NCBI GenBank assembly: GCA_913056505.1
Contig: CAJXLZ010000046.1
Location: 1-7,486 of the forward strand
DNA length: 7,486 nt
DNA from: an uncultured Desulfurellaceae bacterium
GTDB taxonomy: Bacteria > Campylobacterota_A > Desulfurellia > Desulfurellales > Hippeaceae
Direction: 5' to 3'
The translations under genes were made by a program, and so were the position numbers. Shown here piece by piece: positions 1 to 6,424 of the stretch (the stretch's first letter is position 1; every line of letters begins with the position of its first letter). The notes below the pieces were generated by a model, which was not told the DNA's origin, made no database searches, and worked only from the letters and a program-made list of their open reading frames with translations.

Positions 1-2158
1 TATACTGTGGCACATTGGTATTGAGCGTTGAGCGCACCATCATCAATCTTCTATCTTTATTTGCCTTATTTACTATCTCTTTCGCATATTTATCCAGCAG
101 ACGAATATCTGAGCCCGTCCTATCCTGAACATACATCTCAAATCCGCCAGTCATACTCATACCCATTATGGGTGGCGGATTCAAAGCCAGAATATAGGCA
201 TCCCTATTTTGGGAAAATCGCATCATAAGCTGTTTTATCACATCCCAGGAGCTATCGGTTCTTTTTGACCAATCCTTTAGGTGCGCAAATCCCACACCTG
301 CATCCGTTTTGTAAGCAAATGTCATTAAATCTATACCCGATACATAGACAGAAGATTCAACATTTGTATTACTTTTGATGGTTTTTTCTATACTGTTTTG
401 AACAGCTACAGTTCTATTCAGCGATGATCCGGGCATTAGATAATACATAAGCATAATATCACCCTTATCCTCTGACGGCACCAATCCTGTAGGCAATCTG
501 TTCGACATAAAGATCGTTACTCCTATCATAACGGCAAATACAATCAATCCAATAGTGGGTAGTTTTATTATCTGTTTCACGCTTTTTGTAAAACTACCTG
601 TCAAACGGTTAAATATAGAATAAAATGCCCTTGAAAACCGCGTTTCTCTTACACCGCCCCTTCTTAAAATCAGAGCACATAAAACAGGGGTCAATGTCAA
701 TGCCACAATACCGGAGATGGTTGTAGATGTTGCTATGGTTAAAGCAAATTGTTGATACATCTTTCCGCTAAAGCCACCAACAAATGATGCAGGAATAAAT
801 ACAGCATCTAAGACTAAAACAATGGCTATAATAGGAGAAATTAATTCCTTCATTGATTTTATTGCCGCATCCTTAGGGCTTATATCCTCATTTTTTAATA
901 TTCTATCGGTATTTTCTATAACAACTATGGCGTCATCCACAACAAGGCCTATGGCAAGAACCAGCCCAAATAGTGTTAAAAGATTGATAGAGAATCCCGC
1001 CGCATAGAATCCTGCAAATGTGCCTATGATGGATATCGGAACGGCAAGCATCGGTATAAATGTAGCCCTTAATGTGCCCAAAAATAGATAAACAACAACT
1101 GAAACCAATAGTATAGAAATTAATAATGTATAGATAACTTCGTTAATGGATGCGCGTACAAACTTTGTAGTATCATAAACATCGTGATATTTAAGATCCT
1201 TCGGAAATCGTTTAGATAATTCTTTCATAGTCTTGTCTATATTATTAGAGACCTCAAGCGCATTTGCACCGGCAGACAGCCAGATTCCCATAGCAACAGC
1301 TGCTTGCCCATTATAGTTGCTATTTGAAAAGTATCTCTCTGCACCTAATGCGACCCTTGCAACATCCTTCAGCCTTAGTGCGGAGCCATCTTTATTTGAC
1401 CTTATAATAATATTTTCGAATTCTTTAACTGTTTTTAGTCGCCCTCTCGTTGTTATATTATATGTATAAGTGCTGTTTTTTATAGGTCTCTGGCCAATCT
1501 GACCTGCTGCAAACTGTTTATTCTGACTTCCTATGGCGCTGACAACATCCGTTGGTGATAATCCATATAGAGCGAGTTTATCGGGTTTTAGCCACACCCT
1601 GATGGAATAGTCCTTGCTGCCCCATACAATGGCACTCCCTATACCGTGAACCCTCTTTATATCATCCAATACATTGACGAGCAGATAATTGGTAATATAT
1701 GTGCTATCATGCTTGCTGTTTTTAGATGTAAATGCTAACACCTTTAAAATATCGGGCGTTCTTTCTCTGACAGACACGCCCTGCCTTCTTACGATCTCAG
1801 GCAGTTTGTTCAGGGCGAGCTGAACCCTGTTGTTAACATCCACCTTTGCCACATTGGGGTCCGTGCCTATTTTAAATGTCACATCCATAGATAAAACACC
1901 ACTTGGTGATGCGGTAGATGTTATATATATCATATTCTTAACACCGTTTATCGCTTCCTCTAATGGTGCCGCCACCGTCTTTGCAATTGTTTGAGCATCA
2001 GCACCGGGATATACCGCCTGAACCACAATAGTGGGTGGCGTAATGGTTGGATATTCCTGGATAGGCAACTCCTTAATGGCAATAGCGCCAAATAAGACAA
2101 TTATTATTGATATAACGATTGTGAAAACAGGTCTATCTATAAAGAATTTTGAAAGCAT
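1..2158 (-). CDS. RND multidrug efflux pump (AcrB/MexB-type, HAE1), C-terminus cut by window edge
   Basis: Inner-membrane proton-driven drug exporter that works as a trimer. 719 complete codons are visible without a stop or frameshift, ending in the porter domain at the equivalent of about AcrB residue 730; full proteins are about 1,030-1,050 residues. It starts MLSKFFIDRPVFTIVISIII (membrane helix 1), followed by the porter segment with YPGADAQTI. Helix 4 holds the proton-relay pair D408-D409 in GLVVDDAIVVIEN (AcrB D407/D408); the partner Lys of helix 10 is outside the window. FNPPPIMGMSMTGGFE is a standard HAE1 stretch. By alignment made by eye, the six AcrB deep-pocket phenylalanines correspond to I137, W179, V604, I609, L611 and F624, and the switch loop is about two residues longer. 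The cargo range may therefore differ from AcrB. It pairs with the adaptor just upstream. Confidence 0.96.
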   Translation of the reverse strand, partial: MLSKFFIDRPVFTIVISIIIVLFGAIAIKELPIQEYPTITPPTIVVQAVYPGADAQTIAKTVAAPLEEAINGVKNMIYITSTASPSGVLSMDVTFKIGTDPNVAKVDVNNRVQLALNKLPEIVRRQGVSVRERTPDILKVLAFTSKNSKHDSTYITNYLLVNVLDDIKRVHGIGSAIVWGSKDYSIRVWLKPDKLALYGLSPTDVVSAIGSQNKQFAAGQIGQRPIKNSTYTYNITTRGRLKTVKEFENIIIRSNKDGSALRLKDVARVALGAERYFSNSNYNGQAAVAMGIWLSAGANALEVSNNIDKTMKELSKRFPKDLKYHDVYDTTKFVRASINEVIYTLLISILLVSVVVYLFLGTLRATFIPMLAVPISIIGTFAGFYAAGFSINLLTLFGLVLAIGLVVDDAIVVIENTDRILKNEDISPKDAAIKSMKELISPIIAIVLVLDAVFIPASFVGGFSGKMYQQFALTIATSTTISGIVALTLTPVLCALILRRGGVRETRFSRAFYSIFNRLTGSFTKSVKQIIKLPTIGLIVFAVMIGVTIFMSNRLPTGLVPSEDKGDIMLMYYLMPGSSLNRTVAVQNSIEKTIKSNTNVESSVYVSGIDLMTFAYKTDAGVGFAHLKDWSKRTDSSWDVIKQLMMRFSQNRDAYILALNPPPIMGMSMTGGFEMYVQDRTGSDIRLLDKYAKEIVNKANKDRRLMMVRSTLNTNVPQY

Positions 2159-2160
2159 TT

Positions 2161-3309
2161 TTACTGTTCCCTATTAATAGTTTTATCTACTTTTACAGAC
2201 ATCCCAGGTTTAACCCTAAAAAAGTTATCAACAATAACTAGATCACCCTTTTTTAGACCCTTTTCAATGATATAATAATTTCCCGATGTTTCACCAAGTT
2301 TTACAGGTCTTGCTTGAACTTTTCCTTTATCTACAACAAACACCATTGTGCCAAGTGGATTTTGCAAAACGCACCTTTGCGGTACCATAATGACATTTTT
2401 TCTAACAAGTCCTTTAAGCATAATTTTTACAAATTCCCCCGGCATTAAATATCTATTATGGTTTGGGAATACAGCGCGCGCTTTTAGCGTTGATGTAGCA
2501 GTATCTATATTTGTATCCATAAAATTAACAAATCCCTCTTTGGGATACCCTCTACCATTAATCTTAATAACGGCTTTGATTTTGCCATCTGACGGCTTTT
2601 CCCAACTGCCATTTTTGATACGGTATTTTTCCTTAATAATATCTATATCAGGAATTGAAAACTCGGCGTATATAGGGTCAAGTTTGGTTATTGAAACAAG
2701 TGGTGTGCCATTTGTCACCAAACTTCCCACATCTGCAGATTTTAAGCCCGTGATGCCGCTGATAGTTGCCTTAACATTAGTGTAGTTTAGATTAATTAAT
2801 GCACTCTTCAAATTTGCTTTGGCTTTTTCAACATCTGCCTTGGCAATCTCATATGACGATAAAGCTGCATCCCTTGCTTGTTGGCTCGTTGCATTAACTT
2901 TATATAAGGATTTAATGCGCGCCCAATCCCTCTTTGTTTTATTAAGCATAGCTAGCGCACTTTGAAGTTGAGCCTTTGCTGCATCGACTGCAGCTTGGTA
3001 GGTATCTGGTTCTATTTTATATAAGAGCGTGCCCTTCTTAACGAATTGACCCTCTGTATAAAATTTTTTAATCAATGTACCCGTAACCCTTGCTGTAATT
3101 TGAACTTTCTGTACACTTTTCAGCCTTGCAGGATACTCCAATACAACCGGCATATTATGTGGTGCTGGCACTTTGTAAACATCCACCTGCACCGCCTGAA
3201 TTTTTTGGCTATGCATATTTTTTTTGGCTATTGATTGAGAAACTACCAAAGAAACAGCAAAAACAATAGTCAATACAATGACCAATCCATTTTTTAAATT
3301 TATTCTCAC
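2161..3309 (-). CDS. RND efflux periplasmic adaptor (AcrA/MexA-type membrane-fusion protein)
   Basis: The periplasmic bridge between the RND pump and the outer-membrane channel; 382 residues from the GTG start. That GTG has GGGGG 6 nt upstream. A TTG two codons earlier (3315) abuts the same G-run and is less likely. The N-terminus has a hydrophobic stretch (about 9-26) ending in SQSIAKK, which could be a cleaved Sec signal or an anchor. No lipobox cysteine is present, unlike AcrA and MexA. Then come the first lipoyl half (about 65-105, with TEGQFVKKGTLLYKIEPDTY), a coiled-coil hairpin (about 106-170) with tip pattern R131-x3-L135-x6-S142, the second lipoyl half (NVKATISGITGLKSADVGSLV), a beta-barrel, and a membrane-proximal domain containing VPQRCVLQNPLGTMVFVVD. 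It ends 2 nt before the pump gene, its obvious partner. Subfamily is firm; substrate unknown. Confidence 0.94.
   Translation of the reverse strand: MRINLKNGLVIVLTIVFAVSLVVSQSIAKKNMHSQKIQAVQVDVYKVPAPHNMPVVLEYPARLKSVQKVQITARVTGTLIKKFYTEGQFVKKGTLLYKIEPDTYQAAVDAAKAQLQSALAMLNKTKRDWARIKSLYKVNATSQQARDAALSSYEIAKADVEKAKANLKSALINLNYTNVKATISGITGLKSADVGSLVTNGTPLVSITKLDPIYAEFSIPDIDIIKEKYRIKNGSWEKPSDGKIKAVIKINGRGYPKEGFVNFMDTNIDTATSTLKARAVFPNHNRYLMPGEFVKIMLKGLVRKNVIMVPQRCVLQNPLGTMVFVVDKGKVQARPVKLGETSGNYYIIEKGLKKGDLVIVDNFFRVKPGMSVKVDKTINREQ
2168..2172 (-). promoter_or_regulatory. Ribosome binding site for the RND pump
   Basis: AGGGA lies 9 nt before the ATG at 2158, inside the last codons of the adaptor gene. 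With the 2-nt gap between stop and start, it supports this start and tight coupling of adaptor and pump translation. The encoded protein then begins MLSKFFIDRPVF, the standard N-terminus of the family. Confidence 0.75.
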
Positions 3310-3328
3310 CGTCAACCCCCGATTTTTA

Positions 3329-3433
3329 TTAAAAATGTAGTTTTTCTAAATACCCCCACCTCCGAAACTTATTCGGTATAAATTTGTATAATAATTTAGT
3401 TTCAATTGCAACTAAATCCTCCACAGTTTCCAT
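3329..3433 (-). CDS. Possible 34-codon small ORF in the gap before the RND genes (doubtful)
   Basis: An ATG-started frame of 34 codons fills most of the gap between the EmrB and RND-adaptor genes and ends 19 bp before the latter's start. The product would begin METVEDLVAIETK and contain KFIPNKFRRWGYLEK. This acidic-then-basic peptide has no membrane helix or recognised domain. AAGGA lies directly against the ATG with no spacing, so initiation would be poor, and an in-frame TGA stands 12 bp upstream. It contains the palindrome described separately, which gives another reason for the sequence to be constrained. It is offered as a candidate leader peptide or chance ORF, not a firm gene. Confidence 0.15.
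   Translation of the reverse strand: METVEDLVAIETKLLYKFIPNKFRRWGYLEKLHF
3353..3376 (-). other. Small hairpin plus G-rich run in the RND leader
   Basis: On the transcribed sense strand a 5-bp stem, CCGAA / TTCGG with a 5-nt loop (3376-3362), runs into GGAGGTGGGGG (3363-3353). The G run is unusual in such AT-rich DNA and has the spacing of a two-layer G-quadruplex (four GG pairs split by single bases). GGAGG resembles a ribosome site but no start codon sits at a proper distance. No T-run follows, so this is not a terminator. A role in leader folding is possible but unproven. Confidence 0.25.
3388..3416 (-). promoter_or_regulatory. Candidate sigma70-type promoter for the RND adaptor/pump pair
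   Basis: Reading the minus strand, TTTAGT (3416-3411, weak -35) is separated by 17 bp from TATTAT (3393-3388, five of six matches to the -10 consensus). Transcription would start near 3381 and give a leader of about 70 nt. The -35 is poor, as is common for regulated promoters. Several other TATAC-like strings nearby mean the exact hexamers are uncertain. The gap after a run of overlapping genes, together with the palindrome, is the main reason to expect a promoter here. Confidence 0.4.
3395..3416. promoter_or_regulatory. 22-bp near-perfect palindrome, candidate MarR operator
   Basis: The arms read TTTAGTT...AACTAAA around a central CAATTG. Ten of eleven base pairs are symmetric; only positions 8 and 15 break the match. 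Length and symmetry suit a winged-helix dimer such as the MarR protein encoded upstream, whose family often binds palindromes of about 16-22 bp. It lies 86 bp before the RND-adaptor start and overlaps the -35 and spacer of the promoter proposed here, the position expected for repression. Binding by this MarR protein is inference. Confidence 0.6.
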
Positions 3434-3460
3434 TCCTTTGTTTCAAATGTATAAGATTAT

Positions 3461-4987
3461 TTATTTATATGGTTTTGGTATTTTTTTAGCTTTTTTCATA
3501 AAAAATACTGTAGGCATAAGCAAAACAAATAGTGCCGCACAAAAGTAAAAAGCATCGTTGAAAGCAAGCATTGACGATTGTCTTAGGAGCTCTTTGTATA
3601 TTACAGCAAATTGCTGGGTTGTTGTGGAAAATGTGTGTGATAAAAACATCTGTGCGCTATTAAAAGAATCATTTGCGTAGGTTAAGTTTTCTGAAAGTCT
3701 GCTTTGGTGAAACTGTGCTCTTCTAACAAGAATTGTTGTGACTATTGATGTGCCAAAGCTGCCGCCTATATTACGCACGAAGTTGAATATGCCCGTTGCA
3801 TTACCCATCTCCTCATTTTCAACATTTGCAAATGTTGCCTCTGCAAGCGGCACAAAAAAGAAAGCTATTGCGATACCCTGAAGAGCTCTCGGCATAATTA
3901 CATACCAAAAATCAGCCTGCAGATTAAAATGAGCCATTATATATGCTGCTATAGCATTCACAATAAACCCAAATAGTAGTAATTTCCTCGCATCAACACC
4001 CTTTTCAAGCAGTTTGCCAGATATAGGCATAAAAATAAAAGTTGTTATGGCGCCCGGTCCCAAAACCAAACCGGCAAGATATGCAGTATAGCCCATTAAA
4101 TTTTGAAGATATAGAGGTAAAAGCACAATTGTTCCAAAAAAAGCAAAAAAACCGAAAAACATAATAGTATTACCTATAGAAAATGAGGGATGTCGTAATA
4201 TCCTTAAATTTATAACGGGATTTTTGACTCTTAATTCGTTAATTATAAGCAAAACTAAGCTAACAGCGCTAATAATAGCTAAAATAGTGATAAATCTTGA
4301 TTCGAACCAATCTTTCCTTTGGGCATTATCCAATAGTATTTGCAAAGCTCCGACGCCAAGCACAAGAAAAGATAAGCCTACATAATCTATCTTTGATTTT
4401 TTTTGATTTTTTATATAGACAGGATCAAAAATAAACATATTTACCAAAATAAATGAAAGTATACCTATAGGTACATTTATATAGAAAATCCATCTCCAAC
4501 CCCAATTATCTGTTATCCAGCCCCCAAGAACAGGCCCGAGAATAGGACCTACAACTACACCCATGCCAAAAACAGCCATAGCCGTGCCCCTTTGCTCTTT
4601 TGGAAATGATTCAAGCAGAACTGCATTAGAAATAGGCTGAAGCCCACCACCAGCTATACCCTGAAGAAAACGGAATACAACAAGCATATAAAAAGAGTCT
4701 GCATATCCGCACAAAAAAGACATTACCGTGAAAAAGAATATGGAAAACATAAAGTATCTTCTTCTGCCAAATGTGTTTCCGAGCCATCCGGTTATTGGTA
4801 TTATTATGGCATTTGATACAAGATAGGATGTTAAAACCCATGTTGATTCATCCAAACTTATGCTTAATCCGCCCTGTATGTGCGGCAACGATACATTGAC
4901 TACAGTTGTGTCAACGATTTCCATAATTGTTGGCAGCATTACGCTTAATGCTATGACCCATTTATTGATTTGCTTAGTTTGAGTCAT
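3461..4987 (-). CDS. emrB: EmrB-type multidrug MFS transporter (DHA2, 14 membrane helices)
   Basis: Inner-membrane drug/H+ antiporter of the DHA2 family; 508 residues, the usual size for 14 helices. The first helix carries the conserved acid in EIVDTTVVNVSLP (D26, motif D1). The loop after helix 2 is motif A, GWLGNTFGRRR (67-77). Helix 4 has motif B, RFLQGIAGGGLQP (106-118, with R106). Helix 5 has antiporter motif C, VGPILGPVLGGW (146-157). It is followed by the DHA2 signature NWGWRWIFYINVPIG (161-175) and, further on, GALQILLDNAQRKDWF (213-228). The remaining hydrophobic segments continue to a short basic cytoplasmic tail. The start shares one base with the stop of the EmrA gene (TAATG) and has only an A/T-rich leader with no clear Shine-Dalgarno, so it probably depends on coupling to EmrA translation. 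No terminator follows. EmrB relatives export uncouplers, bile-like compounds and antibiotics; the real substrate here is unknown. Confidence 0.94.
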   Translation of the reverse strand: MTQTKQINKWVIALSVMLPTIMEIVDTTVVNVSLPHIQGGLSISLDESTWVLTSYLVSNAIIIPITGWLGNTFGRRRYFMFSIFFFTVMSFLCGYADSFYMLVVFRFLQGIAGGGLQPISNAVLLESFPKEQRGTAMAVFGMGVVVGPILGPVLGGWITDNWGWRWIFYINVPIGILSFILVNMFIFDPVYIKNQKKSKIDYVGLSFLVLGVGALQILLDNAQRKDWFESRFITILAIISAVSLVLLIINELRVKNPVINLRILRHPSFSIGNTIMFFGFFAFFGTIVLLPLYLQNLMGYTAYLAGLVLGPGAITTFIFMPISGKLLEKGVDARKLLLFGFIVNAIAAYIMAHFNLQADFWYVIMPRALQGIAIAFFFVPLAEATFANVENEEMGNATGIFNFVRNIGGSFGTSIVTTILVRRAQFHQSRLSENLTYANDSFNSAQMFLSHTFSTTTQQFAVIYKELLRQSSMLAFNDAFYFCAALFVLLMPTVFFMKKAKKIPKPYK

Positions 4988-5994
4988 TATTTTTTAATTA
5001 AAACAGTTGCAACAGCCGACATACCGATTCTTAAGATAACATTTGGCTGTTTATTGAATACAATTTTAACGGGAATTCTTTGTGTTACCTTTATCCAGTT
5101 TCCGGATGCATTCTCTGGAGGAAATAGGGAAAATACCTCGCCTGTGCCGGATTGAATACTATCTATTCTTCCTTCAAATGTTTTGTGAGGATATGCGTCT
5201 ATTTTTATTTTTACTTTTTGCCCCTTTTGCATCTTCTCTATCTGATCCTCTTTGTAATTTGCCACAATCCATGCATTTTTATTCGGCACAACAGCACATA
5301 TAGGAATAGATGGCGATACAAATTTGCCGACCTCAACATTCTTCTTTGTTACAAAGCCACTTGCAGGTGCTTTAATTGTTGTATAAGAGAGATTCAATTT
5401 TGCCCCATCGAAAGAGCTTAAAGCTGCATCTATGTTTTTTTTGGCGCTTAATAGTGATGATACGGATTGTTTAAGTAATTCCTTCTCAGATATTAAACTA
5501 AACTTTAAAACATTATAATTTGTCAAATACTGTTCATATCTGTTTCTTGAAATCGCTCTTGTTTTTAATAACCGTTTTGACCTGTTAAAATCCCACAACG
5601 CCTTATCCAATTTTGCCTTTGTTACATCAATATCGGATTTTCTTGCTTCCACAACTGCACGCGCTTCTTTAGCCTTTGCTTTTGCCAGATTCAACTGAGC
5701 CAAAGCTTGAGCAAGTTTAATTTTATACGGCTTTGGATCAATAACAGCCAAAACAGTGCCCTTTTTTACATATTGATTATCATCAATAAAAACCCGTTTT
5801 ATACTTCCTGAGACCTTTGGATGTACCCAAAAAATATCATTTGTAATATATGCATCATCGGTTGAAATATGTGTTTCCTTATATTGGACAAAGAAAAACA
5901 CCGCTACAGCTGCAATTAGCAAAAAAACCGACAAAATAATTAGTTTTACCCTATTTGAACCTTTGGTTTTCGGTAATGTTTTTTCATTTTTCAT
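4987..5994 (-). CDS. emrA: EmrA-type periplasmic adaptor of MFS efflux pump (HlyD family)
   Basis: The membrane-fusion protein that links the EmrB-type pump to the outer-membrane channel; 335 residues from the chosen start. One N-terminal membrane helix (about 17-37) anchors it. The first half of the lipoyl-like domain follows (about 50-90, with TDDAYITND and DDNQYVKKGTVLAVIDP), then a coiled-coil hairpin (about 90-205). The second lipoyl half is TTIKAPASGFVTKKNVEVG (205-223) and the rest is the beta-barrel. FSLFPPENASGNWIKVTQR (288-306) is the hallmark segment of EmrA proteins. The hairpin tip has R138-x3-L142-x6-S149, the pattern that contacts TolC-type channels. An ATG 18 nt further upstream is in frame, but the start at 5994 has AAGGAG 8 nt before it and so is preferred. 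It overlaps the MarR gene by 11 bp and shares one base with the EmrB gene. Symbol is by family; the substrate is not known. Confidence 0.93.
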   Translation of the reverse strand: MKNEKTLPKTKGSNRVKLIILSVFLLIAAVAVFFFVQYKETHISTDDAYITNDIFWVHPKVSGSIKRVFIDDNQYVKKGTVLAVIDPKPYKIKLAQALAQLNLAKAKAKEARAVVEARKSDIDVTKAKLDKALWDFNRSKRLLKTRAISRNRYEQYLTNYNVLKFSLISEKELLKQSVSSLLSAKKNIDAALSSFDGAKLNLSYTTIKAPASGFVTKKNVEVGKFVSPSIPICAVVPNKNAWIVANYKEDQIEKMQKGQKVKIKIDAYPHKTFEGRIDSIQSGTGEVFSLFPPENASGNWIKVTQRIPVKIVFNKQPNVILRIGMSAVATVLIKK

Positions 5995-6424
5995 CTGTTT
6001 CACTCCTTGCATTTTGTGCCATTCTCTTTAATAAATCATAAACCAATTCTTTTTCTTGCTGGCCAAATCCTTTTAAAAGTACATTGTTATCCCAATCAAA
6101 AGCTAGTTTTCTTATTGCTTTTTTTGTGGATATTGCTTTGTCTGTTGTGTAAAGATTGTAGGCTCTCCTATCTTTTTCTGAGACCCTCCTTATTATATAC
6201 CCATTTTCTTCTAACGATTTTACGGCTTTTGCCGTTGTGCTTTTATCTATACTTAAATATTCTGATAACTCTTCCTGACTTAAACCATTATGGTCGAATA
6301 TAACCATTAAAAAGCCCAACTGGCCACTGCTTATATTAAATGGCTTCAACAATCTATTTGCATGCATCATAGCATATCTGTATATGATAGAGATATATTT
6401 GCCAAGTGGGTCATAACTATCCAT
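5984..6424 (-). CDS. MarR-family winged-helix transcriptional regulator
   Basis: A 146-residue protein, the normal length for MarR. Such proteins are cytoplasmic dimers that usually repress a nearby efflux operon and release DNA when a small ligand binds. Residues 49-77 form the helix-turn-helix (SQEELSEYLSIDKSTTAKAV, then KSLEENGYI), with the recognition helix at about 60-72. The wing follows with the conserved acidic-Arg pattern SEKDRRAYNL (82-91). Helices at both ends (about 5-30 and 100-140) would form the dimer interface. There is no cysteine, so a thiol-based redox switch of the OhrR type is unlikely. The ATG shares a base with the channel gene's stop, and a GGTGA ribosome site lies 6 nt upstream. 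The gene sits between channel and adaptor, so repressor and pump components are made from one message, which suggests autoregulation. The ligand cannot be told from sequence. Confidence 0.95.
   Translation of the reverse strand: MDSYDPLGKYISIIYRYAMMHANRLLKPFNISSGQLGFLMVIFDHNGLSQEELSEYLSIDKSTTAKAVKSLEENGYIIRRVSEKDRRAYNLYTTDKAISTKKAIRKLAFDWDNNVLLKGFGQQEKELVYDLLKRMAQNARSETDEK
6003..6008 (-). promoter_or_regulatory. Strong ribosome binding site deciding the EmrA start
   Basis: AAGGAG lies 8 nt before the ATG at 5994, inside the last codons of the MarR gene. The alternative in-frame ATG at 6012 has no purine-rich site at a useful distance, and choosing it would bury this site inside the coding region. 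This is the strongest Shine-Dalgarno match seen at any start in the window, so the adaptor can be translated independently of MarR. Confidence 0.8.

Noticed and set aside
28..1007. Short plus-strand open frames (28-228 and 822-1007)
   Set aside because: Both are opposite the uninterrupted RND pump frame and resemble nothing known.
2348..2785. 145-codon plus-strand open frame
   Set aside because: It lies entirely opposite the RND adaptor gene, has no recognisable domain, and its composition mirrors the lipoyl and barrel codons on the other strand.
3362..3376. Terminator after the EmrB gene
   Set aside because: The stem is only 5 bp and is followed by a G-run, not a T-run.
4626..4841. 71-codon minus-strand frame inside the EmrB gene
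   Set aside because: It is out of frame with a well-conserved transporter and covers its motif B and motif A region, so it is a frame shadow.
5995..6012. Upstream ATG start for the EmrA gene
   Set aside because: Using it would place the AAGGAG ribosome site inside the coding region and extend the overlap with MarR to 29 bp; the ATG at 5994 is better spaced.
6007..6303. 98-codon plus-strand open frame opposite the MarR gene
   Set aside because: It is antisense to a clear MarR protein and is a leucine/phenylalanine-rich shadow with no ribosome site of note.
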